A stretch of 64,000 nucleotides of DNA from Corynebacterium accolens (GTDB lineage: Bacteria > Actinomycetota > Actinomycetes > Mycobacteriales > Mycobacteriaceae). The position numbers and the translations under genes were made by a program. Where the stretch lies: positions 2,215,438 to 2,279,437 of the forward strand of contig NZ_CP046605.1 in the NCBI RefSeq assembly GCF_023520795.1. The letters run 5' to 3'. The notes below the pieces were generated by a model. It did not search any database. It was not told the DNA's origin and saw only the letters and a program-made list of their open reading frames with translations. Below, piece by piece: positions 1-8,753 of the stretch (position 1 is its first letter; every line of letters starts with the position of its first letter).

Positions 1-54
1 AGGGGGTTTAACTGTTTTAGCACCCTATTTCTCAGATATGCGTTTGTATTTACA

Positions 55-90
55 CTAGACGCGCACGTCAACCTTCACCCCAGCGTCTAG
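55..90. promoter_or_regulatory. Inverted repeat upstream of the histidine kinase gene
   Basis: CTAGACGC at 55-62 is repeated in inverse as GCGTCTAG at 83-90, with a 20-nt spacer, ending 17 nt before the GTG start of the kinase gene. A TACACT hexamer at 51-56 could be a -10 element overlapping the left arm. The repeat could be an operator or a 5'-leader hairpin. The half-sites resemble the McbR half-site TAGAC/GTCTA, but the spacing is wrong for that regulator. Confidence 0.35.
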
Positions 91-107
91 AAAGCGAACT
101 TCTCGCC

Positions 108-1286
108 GTGACCCACGCCCCTCGCCCACCGCTGTATCACCGCCTCCGCTCGGCGATGACCCTCCAGCGCACCGCAGCATTAATCGCCGCACTGTGCGTA
201 GCGCTTACCCTGCTCGCAGCGTTTCTCACCCCAACTGAGCATCAGCTATCCGCGGCCATCATCGGGCTCATCCTCACGGCGATCACCGCCTCTGTGTACC
301 GCTACCCCAAGACCATGACGGTGGCGTTCCTGGGCATCTGGGTCGCTGCCATCCTCACGGTGGGCATCCCCTATGCCAGTTGCGTATTCCTCGCCCCGGT
401 CTTCCTCGCCGTCTTCGCGTTTCATGGCACTAAATGGCAGACCTTCTTCCTGCTCTTGGCATTTTGGGGTGTCGGCCTTATCGATCCTGGCACGCACCGG
501 CTGGTTTTCCTCCCGGCGCCCGCGCTGGTCTGGGGCATGCTTTTGGGCGTCAGCGCCCTTATCGGCAGCACGCTGGCGCATTCCGCCAAGCGCTACAAGA
601 AGGCGATGGTGGAATGGAATAACGACGTCAAGCGCCGCCAGACCGACTTGGCCGAAACCCTCCACAATTCCGTGGTCTCCAGCCTGACGGTCAATACCAT
701 GCAATTAGAGGCCCTGAGCTTGGAATACGCCAACGATCCTGGCCTTAGCCGACGCCTTACTGAGCTTAGCGATGCCATGCGTGCATCCATGTCCGAGGTC
801 CGCGCGCTCACCAAAGTACTACGCACCAATATTGAGGGCGCCACTGAGGCCACCAGTCTTGGGACGCTGGCCCCACCCACCAGCTTTGCCCAGCTGCTTA
901 GCCGCGAGGAAGAGCGGCTCTCCAAGCTCAATCGCCGCCCAGTGGTCAACATTAGAGGGCACGATTTCTGCCCCGAATTTCCTCCCACGGTGCTCGAATC
1001 CATCGCCGCTATTACCACCGAGGCGTGCCTGAACGCCGTGAAGTACTCGCCTCCCGGCGCCGAGATTGCCATTTCGGCGCGTCCGCACATGGGCTGGACG
1101 CAGCTTAGGCTGAGCAATCCCATTGCGAAGCCCACGAGCACGTCGGCGGAGACATCGTCAGGCATTGGGCTTTCATCCATGCAGCGCATCGCAGCAACTA
1201 TCGATGCCAGGTTGGATGCGAGGGGCACCGACAAGCGCTGGGAGCTCACCCTATCTCTGCCGCCTTCGGCGCATAAGGAGCGTTAA
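108..1286 (+). CDS. Membrane sensor histidine kinase, NarL/DesK-type (HisKA_3)
   Basis: This is the sensor half of a two-component system. About six hydrophobic segments lie between residues 20 and 157 with almost no extracytoplasmic loop, followed by a cytoplasmic kinase. The phosphoacceptor is His186 in an ETLHNSV motif, a HisKA_3 dimerisation sequence. The HATPase shows the N box (Glu305, Asn309, Lys312) and a G box (GIG at 352-354). The input region matches no sensor domain I recognise. The GTG start at 108 is chosen because it gives a full-length protein; ATG at 156 is an alternative and would trim 16 residues. A small peptide gene and the response regulator follow on the same strand, so the three probably form one unit. 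Confidence 0.9.
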   Translation: MTHAPRPPLYHRLRSAMTLQRTAALIAALCVALTLLAAFLTPTEHQLSAAIIGLILTAITASVYRYPKTMTVAFLGIWVAAILTVGIPYASCVFLAPVFLAVFAFHGTKWQTFFLLLAFWGVGLIDPGTHRLVFLPAPALVWGMLLGVSALIGSTLAHSAKRYKKAMVEWNNDVKRRQTDLAETLHNSVVSSLTVNTMQLEALSLEYANDPGLSRRLTELSDAMRASMSEVRALTKVLRTNIEGATEATSLGTLAPPTSFAQLLSREEERLSKLNRRPVVNIRGHDFCPEFPPTVLESIAAITTEACLNAVKYSPPGAEIAISARPHMGWTQLRLSNPIAKPTSTSAETSSGIGLSSMQRIAATIDARLDARGTDKRWELTLSLPPSAHKER

Positions 1287-1377
1287 TTATGCCACGCCGC
1301 ATGGCAGGGTCGCGCCCCCTTCTATTAAGCTATGCCTTGCTTATTTTGACGTAGATTTTATGACAAGGAGATTGGTC

Positions 1378-1533
1378 ATGCAGACCGCGCTCGCTAGTAT
1401 CCTCACGCCCTTAATGATGTCCACCTCCCTGTTCGGCGCGGATCTCACGCCCGGCGATCTGCCCCAGAACACCAAGTACGAGTCCTCCGTAGAACTCGTC
1501 TTCGGCTGCCCGGCCCCATGGTGCTTCGAGTAA
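1378..1533 (+). CDS. Small peptide (51 aa) between kinase and regulator genes
   Basis: ATG at 1378 is preceded by AAGGAG at 1364-1369 with 8-nt spacing, a good ribosome-binding site; ATG at 1360 in the same frame is less likely because it lies upstream of that site. The peptide has a hydrophobic N-terminal half (residues 2-20), a polar middle, and ends in FGCPAPWCFE with two cysteines three residues apart. The stop lies 16 nt inside the response-regulator gene, which itself lacks a clear ribosome-binding site, so the two look translationally coupled. No family is recognised. Leader-plus-short-tail layout beside a kinase is what a secreted signalling peptide or a small membrane accessory would look like, but no dedicated export or maturation gene is adjacent. 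The function is inference. Confidence 0.55.
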   Translation: MQTALASILTPLMMSTSLFGADLTPGDLPQNTKYESSVELVFGCPAPWCFE

Positions 1534-2198
1534 AAACGGCGCTGCTGCTTGTCGATGACGACCCCCTCGTCCTCGAGGCCCTAGGCCACTACTTTGCCAC
1601 CGCCGAGGACATGGAGGTCAGCGCCACCGCAGAAAACGGCAAGGACGCCCTGGAGCAGCTAAAGACCAACGACATCGATGCGGTTATCGCCGATATTCAC
1701 ATGCCAGAAATGGATGGCACCGTATTATTGCGCGAGATCAACAAGCTGGAGGATCCCCCAGTTTTCATCGCGATGACGGCGATGGATAACGATGACACCC
1801 TCAAAGAGGTCATGTCCCACAAGGCCGCAGCCTATATCCTCAAAAGCTCCAAGCCCGCCTATATCCAAGACACGGTCCGGGAGGCGGTGCGCGGCGGCAC
1901 GGTCGTAGCCCCGCAATCCTTAACGCGCCTCTTCCAGCAGATGCCGGAGCTGCAGACCGACGATGACGACGCGGCCGCCGCGCCGGCCCACGCACCGGAA
2001 ACGCCCAATATCTCCCCGGCACAAGAGCGCATCCTCGACCTGGTCTGCGAGGGCAAATCCAATGAGGAAATTGCCACCAGCACCCACTATGCCGCCGGCA
2101 CCGTCAAGAAGTACGTCTCCAGCCTGCTCAGCGAATTCCACGCAAAATCTCGCCTCGAACTCGCCGTTAAAGCACTGAAAGCCGGTTACGGAAAATAG
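1518..2198 (+). CDS. Response regulator, NarL/FixJ family
   Basis: 226 residues. The receiver domain has the acidic cluster Asp13-Asp15 and phosphoacceptor Asp59 in IADIHMPEMDG. After a linker of about 20 acidic and Ala/Pro-rich residues comes a LuxR-type helix-turn-helix at about 160-226, with the family pattern EGKSNEEIA...GTVKKYVSSLL. It is the cognate partner of the kinase at 108-1286. The ATG at 1518 overlaps the end of the small peptide gene; GTG at 1521 is an alternative. A 14-bp terminator hairpin follows the gene. The target genes are unknown; the convergent surface-protein gene at 2337-4355 is a candidate by position only. Confidence 0.92.
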   Translation: MVLRVKTALLLVDDDPLVLEALGHYFATAEDMEVSATAENGKDALEQLKTNDIDAVIADIHMPEMDGTVLLREINKLEDPPVFIAMTAMDNDDTLKEVMSHKAAAYILKSSKPAYIQDTVREAVRGGTVVAPQSLTRLFQQMPELQTDDDDAAAAPAHAPETPNISPAQERILDLVCEGKSNEEIATSTHYAAGTVKKYVSSLLSEFHAKSRLELAVKALKAGYGK

Positions 2199-2233
2199 GG
2201 GCTTCCCTTAAGAACGCACCTGCACAGCACAAT

Positions 2234-2270
2234 GCGCCCCCGCAACGTTTCGTACGCGTTGCGAGGGCGC
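2234..2270 (+). terminator. Terminator hairpin after the response regulator gene
   Basis: GCGCCCCCGCAACG at 2234-2247 pairs with CGTTGCGAGGGCGC at 2257-2270 with one mismatch and a 9-nt loop. It sits between the convergent response-regulator and surface-protein genes. No long T-run follows on the plus strand, so efficiency is uncertain. Confidence 0.6.
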
Positions 2271-2336
2271 TGCTTTGACCGCTTCTAAGTCAGCTTCTCA
2301 GAAGCCGGCAGTGCTGGGTAACTGCCACTAGCTTTC

Positions 2337-4355
2337 TTAAGCGTTGCGGTTCCTACGCACCAGGAAGAGACCGCCTGCAATAGCCATGATTCCGGCAATA
2401 ACCAGTCCAATGACAGACGCGCCGGTATTGGCAAGGCCAGTGGTTCGCTGCGAGTGGTCACCCTTGGCAGGGGCTGCAGCCGTCGTGCTGGTGGCGGCAT
2501 GAGACTGCGAACCGTTCTGCGGCTGGGTGGTCTCCTGCTGCGTGCCGGGTTCCCGCGGCTCAGTTCCCTGAGGCTCGCTCGACTTCGGCTTGTCCGGCGT
2601 CGTGCTCGGTTCCTTATCCTTGTTCTTTCCCAACGGCAGCAATGGCACTGGGAGCAATGGCTGCGGCAACGTCGGCGTCGTGGTGGACGAAGGCGTAGGC
2701 TCAGGGCTTCCCGAAGGCTCGCAGTCCGGGTCCTCGGACTCAGGCTCCGTAGAAGGAACTGTGGTCTTGCCACTCTCGCTAGGCGTTGGCTCCGAAGGCT
2801 CGGACGGCTCCGACGGATCCGATGGCTTAGGGGACTCAGACTCCGATGGCTTACACGTCGGCGTAGTCGTCTTGGTCGTCTCCGTAGTCGAAGAAGCAGG
2901 AGTCTCCGAGGTAGTCGTCACCTCCGTAGATGTAGTAGACGAAGGAGAAGATGGCTCAGGATCCTCTTCGGGCTCTGGCTCAGGGTCTTCGGTCTCTGGT
3001 TCCGTGGTCGTTACCGTGGTCTCGCCATCTTCATTGGGCGTAGTCTCCGAAGGCTCTGACGGTTCCGATGGCTCCGTTGGCTCCGACGGTTCAGGAGAAT
3101 CCGAGGTAGTCGTCGCCTCCGTAGACGGAGTAGAAGAGGTAGAAGACGGCTCCGACTCCTTTTCCGTATCCGGCTTGGGTTCGGTCTCGCTTGGAGTAGG
3201 CGCCTCAGGGTTTTCATCGACGGTCAGCGCGGCACTCGCAACATCTTGTTTAAATAGATGCGCATTTCGGCTTTCGACCTTGACACCGAAGTGGTCCTTG
3301 CTGGGATTGAATGAGCAATTAGTAGACCTCACCCGTTGTTTAACGTGGATGGTAGAGCCTTCAGGTATCCATACATCGCCGGCGGAGCCCTTTTCATTGA
3401 ACTTCCATTCATAGCGGCTGAGCCAACGATAGTTTGTCAGATCCGTACCGTCGGCACCCGTATAAATGGTCGGCTTAGCCTGCGGGTTCAGGGTACGCTT
3501 TGGATAAGCGTCACTTGGGAAAACCTTATCGGTGAGATTCTCTCCATTGGGGCCCGTCACCGTAAATTCTGGTTTACCGTTCAATTCGAAGTGGTCAGCA
3601 GTAGTCCCGAGCCACAAATCGGCCATCCAAGTTCCGTAGCGGCCTGGGTTTTCAAAGGTAAGCGTACCTTCCGCATCCCGGTAGCAGGCAGCATTGTCCA
3701 CCTCGCGACCGTTTACCTCGTTCATTTCCCATTTCCCGTACGTCCAGTCCAACGTCGGGCGGATATCGATTTCGGTCGCTACCGTCACACCGAGTTCTTC
3801 TCCATCTTTGACAGTCTCGTTAACCGTGACAGGAATATCGACGCTTAGAGAAGTGTCGGCGCCAAAGGGAGTGGTCGATTTAAACCCAGGGCGAAGCTCG
3901 CCGGTTGCAAATTCAAAAGCAATAGTGTTGTGCTCGTCCACCGTCGGAGCTTGGGTAAGCTCCCGCTTCTTACCGTCGCTCCACTTGAAGTCCAACTTAT
4001 CTACCGATTTGACGGTCAGTTTCGGATTAACATTCAGTTCAAACAAAACTGCGGTGATATCAGACTCGCCATATTTCCATTTTCCCGACTTTGGATAAGG
4101 TGCCGTACCGTCAATTTCGATGTGGGCATTGACGGTTTCACCAGGCTTTACTTTGGTTTTATCCGTGTCCAAAGTAATCCTGGCCGTTTTGGGGCCGTGC
4201 CCCAGGTCGTCACCGTGAGACGGTCCCTCTAGCGACGCGTCAGGAATGAAGGCATTAGCAGACGTAGGGGTTACTACCGCAGCCCCCGCTACCGTCAGGA
4301 GCGAAGCAGTAAGCAACGCCATTACTTTCGTGGAAGCTTTTCTGGAAGTCCTCAT
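2337..4355 (-). CDS. LPXTG-type cell-wall-anchored surface protein (LANTG)
   Basis: 672 residues from the ATG at 4355, which has AGAGG 5 nt upstream; an in-frame TTG at 4370 is less likely. A signal peptide of about 40 residues ends near SANA. An ordered ectodomain of about 340 residues with several Trp and Cys follows. A stalk of about 200 residues rich in Ser, Pro, Glu and Thr comes next, built from two imperfect copies of an EPSEPSEPSE / TTV..TEPE unit. The sorting signal is LANTG, a hydrophobic span and a VRRNRNA tail. A housekeeping sortase elsewhere would attach it to peptidoglycan. The ectodomain family is not recognised; an adhesin role is inference from the architecture. Confidence 0.88.
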   Translation of the reverse strand: MRTSRKASTKVMALLTASLLTVAGAAVVTPTSANAFIPDASLEGPSHGDDLGHGPKTARITLDTDKTKVKPGETVNAHIEIDGTAPYPKSGKWKYGESDITAVLFELNVNPKLTVKSVDKLDFKWSDGKKRELTQAPTVDEHNTIAFEFATGELRPGFKSTTPFGADTSLSVDIPVTVNETVKDGEELGVTVATEIDIRPTLDWTYGKWEMNEVNGREVDNAACYRDAEGTLTFENPGRYGTWMADLWLGTTADHFELNGKPEFTVTGPNGENLTDKVFPSDAYPKRTLNPQAKPTIYTGADGTDLTNYRWLSRYEWKFNEKGSAGDVWIPEGSTIHVKQRVRSTNCSFNPSKDHFGVKVESRNAHLFKQDVASAALTVDENPEAPTPSETEPKPDTEKESEPSSTSSTPSTEATTTSDSPEPSEPTEPSEPSEPSETTPNEDGETTVTTTEPETEDPEPEPEEDPEPSSPSSTTSTEVTTTSETPASSTTETTKTTTPTCKPSESESPKPSDPSEPSEPSEPTPSESGKTTVPSTEPESEDPDCEPSGSPEPTPSSTTTPTLPQPLLPVPLLPLGKNKDKEPSTTPDKPKSSEPQGTEPREPGTQQETTQPQNGSQSHAATSTTAAAPAKGDHSQRTTGLANTGASVIGLVIAGIMAIAGGLFLVRRNRNA

Positions 4356-4484
4356 GGAAACCTCTGGCAAGTAGATGAATAGGGGCTAGAGAATGCTTAA
4401 AATTCAGCCGTGAACATTAACATGAGCTGTGAAAAGCGTGTACCTCATGTACAAGGTTGGACACATATCAACTTCGCATGAGTG

Positions 4485-4529
4485 GCGATCTGGGTGAAAT
4501 ACAGTCTTGGCCCATTTACCCCAGATCGC
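4485..4529. promoter_or_regulatory. Long imperfect dyad upstream of the surface protein gene
   Basis: The left arm at 4485-4500 (beginning GCGATCTGGG) pairs with the right arm at 4514-4529 (ending CCCAGATCGC). The outer 10 bp are perfect, there are two mismatches in the inner 6, and the loop is 13 nt. It lies 130 bp upstream of the LANTG protein's ATG. No T-run follows on either strand, so an operator or leader structure is likelier than a terminator. Confidence 0.45.
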
Positions 4530-5105
4530 TGCACGGCCCTGACCTCGCCAGACAGTCTTTAACACGGTTAATCTCGGAGAAAGCGCACCTTTAACACTAG
4601 GCAGCGACTACCCCCTAAAACTCTGTACCCAGCACGTTAAGCTTTCTGTTTTTACCCCCGAGTGTGATTTTGCAAACGAGACTAGCGTCACGTTCCTTCC
4701 ACCCCTATAATCAGGTTAACAGCAAAGGGGTAAAAATCCTTGCGTACCAGCGGATTTATGCCGTTCCCGGTACTTATATCCCGTTCTGGAACATAAAGGG
4801 CATTGCACTTTTACTACAGAGAGTGCTCACCCTTTTTTAATATCGTCACTTCGTAGAAAGCAGGTGAGTGTTGAACACCAACTTGGCACGCGTCCGCCGC
4901 CATAGCGACAGGCCCCCGGTCACTAATACCGTCAGCACTATGGCTTGTTGATTCGCTTGGTGTAAACCACCGAGCAGCGGCGCGCGCATTCCGCGTGTTC
5001 CACTCATTGCCACGTGTGCGGCGTATAACGCCCCGCATGCTTTCTCATTTCCATAGACTTACCAGCCACTTTCTGCCACCGGCGCTAAAAGTCACAGCAT
5101 AAAGG

Positions 5106-5121
5106 CCACACCGCGGTGTGG
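5106..5121. promoter_or_regulatory. Perfect 16-bp palindrome upstream of putA
   Basis: CCACACCGCGGTGTGG is its own reverse complement and lies 51 bp before the chosen putA start. A CATAAA hexamer at 5097-5102 just upstream could be a -10 element, which would put the palindrome at the transcription start, as expected for a repressor operator. The regulator is not identified. Confidence 0.45.
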
Positions 5122-5172
5122 GTTGGCCACCAACCTGGAAGTACACGTTTCGAAAAAGAGGTTGAATTTCAC

Positions 5173-8100
5173 ATGACTTCTCCCGCATACACCCGCACGC
5201 CACTATCTGATGATGTTGAGGCCGTACTGCCCGCCGCCATTAAGCGCGCGCAAGGCTGGCTCGATTCCACCGCAGATGAAAAGGACAAGGCCACCGAGCA
5301 GCTCGCGGAGCTGCTGCGTGATGACAATGGTGTGCGGTTCACCATGGACTTCGTGGACCGCGTCATGCGCCCGGAGGATGACAAGGTCGCGGCCAAGGCG
5401 CTGAAGGACATTTCCTCCCAGTACGATCCTTCCTTCCTGGGCAGCATCAATGGCGCGCTCGTTGGCGCCGGCGGCTTCTTCGGCCCCATCCTGCCTAACC
5501 TGGTCATGCCGGTAGCCCGCATATACATGCGCAAGATGGTCGGCCACCTGGTGCTGGATGCGGAATCGGATGCGCTCAATGACACCCTGGAAAAGGCCGC
5601 AGCCTCTGGCGAGCAGTTGAACCTTAACCTCCTGGGTGAAGCCGTGCTCGGTGAAGAGGAAGCAAAGTCCCGCGCGCGCCGCACCCTGGAGCTCATTAAA
5701 AACCCGCGCGTGACCTACGTATCCGTCAAAGCGTCCTCAATGGTGGCGCAGCTGAATAACTGGGACATCGGCAGTTCCGTAGAGCGCTTGAAGGACCGCC
5801 TGCGCCCGCTCTACCAGGAGGCCGCACGCCGCAACCCGCAGGTCTTTATCAACATGGACATGGAGGAATACCACGACCTCCACCTGACGCTGCGCCTGTT
5901 CAAGAGCCTGATGAGCGAGCCGGAGTTCAAGAACCTGGAATCCGGCATCGTGCTGCAGGCCTACCTGCCCGATACCTTCGATGCCCTCCAGGACATCGCG
6001 GAATTTGCCAAGCAGCGCGTGGCAGAAGGCGGCGCCAAGGTCAAGGTGCGCATTGTAAAGGGCGCCAACCTGTCCATGGAGACCGCCGAAAGCGAAGTCC
6101 ACGACTGGCCGCTGGCTACCTACACCAACAAGCTGGACGTTGACGCTAACTACTACCGCCTGCTGGATTACATCCTGCAGGAGGAATTCGCGGACTGCAT
6201 CCGCATCGGTGTGGCCAGCCACAACCTGTACACCGCCGCTATGGCCTACGAGCTGGGCGTCAAGCGCGGGGTGCTGCACATGCTGGATTCTGAGATGCTG
6301 CAGGGCATGTCCCCGGCGCAGCAGGCAGCCGTGCGCAAGGTCTACGAGGGCCGCCAGATCCTCTACACCCCAGTAGTGCACGCGGATGACTTTGACGTCG
6401 CCGTGTCCTACCTGGTGCGCCGCTTGGAGGAGAACTCCGCGCCGCAGAACTTCCTCTACGCCCTCTTCGCCCCGGGCGAGGAACCGCTGGCAAGCCAGGA
6501 AGAGACCTTCCGCAAGGCCGTGGCCAAGCGCTGGGATACCTTCGCTGGATCGCGCCGCACCCAGAACCGCCTCGAGGATTCCGGGCGCCAGGCACCGGAT
6601 TCCGGCCGCTTCAGGAACGAGCCCGATACGGACCCGGCAATTACCCCGAACCGCACCTGGGCCAAGCGCGCGCTTGCAAATGACCCTGGTGAGCACGGCG
6701 TCCAAGAGGTCACCGACCCCTCCGCCGTGGAAAGCTACGTCGCTCGCGCCAAGGAACTGGGCACCGAATGGGGCAAGCGCCCCGCCGCAGAGCGCGCCGC
6801 GGCCCTGGACGCCGTCGCGGATCAGCTGGCCGCCAAGCGCGGAGACTTCATCTCCGTGGCAGCCTACGAGGCCAATAAGACGGTCACCCAGACTGACCCT
6901 GAGGTCTCGGAAGCCATTGACTTCTGCACCTACTACGGCCAGTCCGCTCGCTTCTTGGAAGAGGCGCACTCCGAGTTCCACCCGCACACCGTCACCGTGG
7001 TGACCCCGCCGTGGAACTTCCCCATCGCCATTCCTACTGGCGGCATTGCGGCCTCCTTGGCGGCGGGCTCGGCGGTCATCGTCAAGCCTGCTCCCCAGGT
7101 AGTCCACTGCGGCAAGATGGTGGTTGAAGCCTTCCGCACCGCACTCGAAGCCGAAGGCCTGGACCCGGATCTGGTGCAGCTGGTGCTGACTGATGAAGGC
7201 GATGCCGGCAAGGCCCTGCTCTCCCACGATGACGTGGACAACATCATCTTGACCGGTGCCTCCGATACCGGCGCGCTCTTCCGCTCCTGGAAGCCCAAGA
7301 TGAACCTCATGGCAGAGACCTCCGGTAAGAACGCGCTGGTCATCACCCCAGCCGCCGACCCGGACCTGGCCATCCAGGACCTGTACAACTCCGCCTTTGG
7401 CCACTCCGGCCAGAAGTGTTCGGCCGCTTCGCTGGTGATTTTCGTTGGCGCTGCGGGCAAGTCCAAGCGCCTGCGCGAGCAGCTGCTGGATTCCGTCAAG
7501 ACCCTGAAGCCTGGCCCGGGCTATGACATCACCACCACGATGAACGGCCTGGCTGAAAAGCCGAGCGAGAAGCTGCTGCGCGGCCTGACCCAGCTGGAGC
7601 CGGGCGAGAAGTGGCTGCTGAAGCCGGAGAAGCTCAACGAAGAGGGCACCCTGTGGTCCCCAGGCATTCGCGATAATGTCCAGCCGGGTTCTTGGTACCA
7701 CAAGAATGAGTGCTTCGGCCCCATCCTCGGCATCATGTACGCCGATACCTTGGAAGAGGCCATCGCTTGGCAAAACAGCACCGGCTATGGCCTGACCGGC
7801 GGCATCCACTCCCTGGATGACAAGGAAATCGAGTACTGGATCGACAACGTTGAGGTGGGCAACGCCTACGTCAACCGCGGCATTACCGGCGCGATTGTCC
7901 AGCGCCAGTCCTTCGGCGGCTGGAAGAAGTCCGTCATGGGACCGGGTGCGAAGGCCGGCGGCCCGAACTACGTGGCCCAGATGGGTACCTGGACCGATGG
8001 CGAGCTCAAGCCGCGCGACGTAGACATCGCCCCGGCCAGCGTGAAGATCCTGGAGCGCCTGCGCGATGAGCTTTCTGATGAGCTCAGCAAGGACGATCTG

Positions 8101-8613
8101 GAATGGCTCTGGCGCTCCGCCGAGCTGGACCGGATTGCGTGGCTCGAGGAATTCGGCCGCACCCACGACCGCACCGCGCTGGTTTCTGAGGCCAACCGCT
8201 TCCGCTACCGCCCGCTGCTGACCAAGCTGCGCATCCGCGTGGGCGAGGACTACAAGCTGCGCGATGTCGCCCGCCAGGTGCTGGCCTCCGGCATTACCGG
8301 CACCGAGACGGAAATCTCCGCCGCCCCAGAGGTTGCCGCCCAGCTGCAGGAGCTCGGCTTCGACGTGAAGTCCATTTCTGATGGTTCCTTCGCCGCCGCC
8401 GTGGCCAATGACGAGTCCTCCCGCGTGCGTGCCCTGGGCACCGTGCCGGATTCCGTCTACGAGGCAGCGGTGCGCTCCAACTCCGTGGTGCTGGATCAGC
8501 CCGTGCTTGCCGATGGCCGCCGTGAGCTCATGCCTTACCTCCTCGAGCAGGCAGTCTCCGTGACCATGCACCGCTTCGGCATCATCCGCAACGTGGGCAA
8601 CCTGCGCGACTAA
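5173..8613 (+). CDS. putA: Bifunctional proline dehydrogenase / P5C dehydrogenase
   Basis: 1146 residues. It oxidises proline to 1-pyrroline-5-carboxylate with FAD and then to glutamate with NAD. The N-terminal half carries the proline dehydrogenase barrel (KVRIVKGANL near residue 295). The C-terminal half is an aldehyde dehydrogenase with a Glu in AETSGKN near 715 and catalytic Cys749 in SGQKCSA. About 130 extra C-terminal residues follow. There is no N-terminal ribbon-helix-helix domain, so it should not act as its own repressor like E. coli PutA. ATG at 5173 is preferred (AAGAGG 11 nt upstream); the frame stays open upstream to a GTG at 5116. The gene is monocistronic, closed by the terminator at 8648. 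Confidence 0.95.
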   Translation: MTSPAYTRTPLSDDVEAVLPAAIKRAQGWLDSTADEKDKATEQLAELLRDDNGVRFTMDFVDRVMRPEDDKVAAKALKDISSQYDPSFLGSINGALVGAGGFFGPILPNLVMPVARIYMRKMVGHLVLDAESDALNDTLEKAAASGEQLNLNLLGEAVLGEEEAKSRARRTLELIKNPRVTYVSVKASSMVAQLNNWDIGSSVERLKDRLRPLYQEAARRNPQVFINMDMEEYHDLHLTLRLFKSLMSEPEFKNLESGIVLQAYLPDTFDALQDIAEFAKQRVAEGGAKVKVRIVKGANLSMETAESEVHDWPLATYTNKLDVDANYYRLLDYILQEEFADCIRIGVASHNLYTAAMAYELGVKRGVLHMLDSEMLQGMSPAQQAAVRKVYEGRQILYTPVVHADDFDVAVSYLVRRLEENSAPQNFLYALFAPGEEPLASQEETFRKAVAKRWDTFAGSRRTQNRLEDSGRQAPDSGRFRNEPDTDPAITPNRTWAKRALANDPGEHGVQEVTDPSAVESYVARAKELGTEWGKRPAAERAAALDAVADQLAAKRGDFISVAAYEANKTVTQTDPEVSEAIDFCTYYGQSARFLEEAHSEFHPHTVTVVTPPWNFPIAIPTGGIAASLAAGSAVIVKPAPQVVHCGKMVVEAFRTALEAEGLDPDLVQLVLTDEGDAGKALLSHDDVDNIILTGASDTGALFRSWKPKMNLMAETSGKNALVITPAADPDLAIQDLYNSAFGHSGQKCSAASLVIFVGAAGKSKRLREQLLDSVKTLKPGPGYDITTTMNGLAEKPSEKLLRGLTQLEPGEKWLLKPEKLNEEGTLWSPGIRDNVQPGSWYHKNECFGPILGIMYADTLEEAIAWQNSTGYGLTGGIHSLDDKEIEYWIDNVEVGNAYVNRGITGAIVQRQSFGGWKKSVMGPGAKAGGPNYVAQMGTWTDGELKPRDVDIAPASVKILERLRDELSDELSKDDLEWLWRSAELDRIAWLEEFGRTHDRTALVSEANRFRYRPLLTKLRIRVGEDYKLRDVARQVLASGITGTETEISAAPEVAAQLQELGFDVKSISDGSFAAAVANDESSRVRALGTVPDSVYEAAVRSNSVVLDQPVLADGRRELMPYLLEQAVSVTMHRFGIIRNVGNLRD

Positions 8614-8647
8614 TACGCCAGTTGCCGTCCTCACGGTATACCGACTA

Positions 8648-8702
8648 AGCGCCCCGCCTTCTCCCCTTCCTGCTGGGAGTTGGGTGGGGCGCTACCTTTT
8701 TC
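8648..8702 (+). terminator. Intrinsic terminator of putA
   Basis: AGCGCCCCGCC at 8648-8658 pairs with GGTGGGGCGCT at 8683-8693 (one G-T wobble) and is followed by ACC and a run of T. This is a strong rho-independent terminator 35 bp after the putA stop. Confidence 0.88.
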
Positions 8703-8753
8703 TCCGCTTTTCCGGCGCTATCTCTAGGTGGTTTCCTGTGGCATAGTAGATGA

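Larger units (their letters stand above)
4356..5172. other. 817-bp non-coding region between surface protein and putA
   Basis: This divergent intergenic region is AT-richer than the flanking genes. I see no convincing gene in it. It holds a 16-bp dyad at 4485-4529 and a perfect 16-bp palindrome at 5106-5121, listed separately. A TATAAT hexamer at 4706-4711 has no matching -35 at normal spacing. Confidence 0.6.

Noticed and set aside
1378-1533. Complete agr-type quorum system
   Set aside because: No AgrB-like peptidase or exporter is nearby, so only a peptide-plus-two-component arrangement can be claimed.
4706-4711. TATAAT as a promoter in the putA upstream region
   Set aside because: No -35 element at 16-19 bp and no gene close downstream.
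5737-8634. 965-codon open frame antisense to putA
   Set aside because: High-GC shadow of a strongly coding gene; composition is His/Gly/Val-rich without any recognisable domain and the plus frame is an unambiguous PutA.
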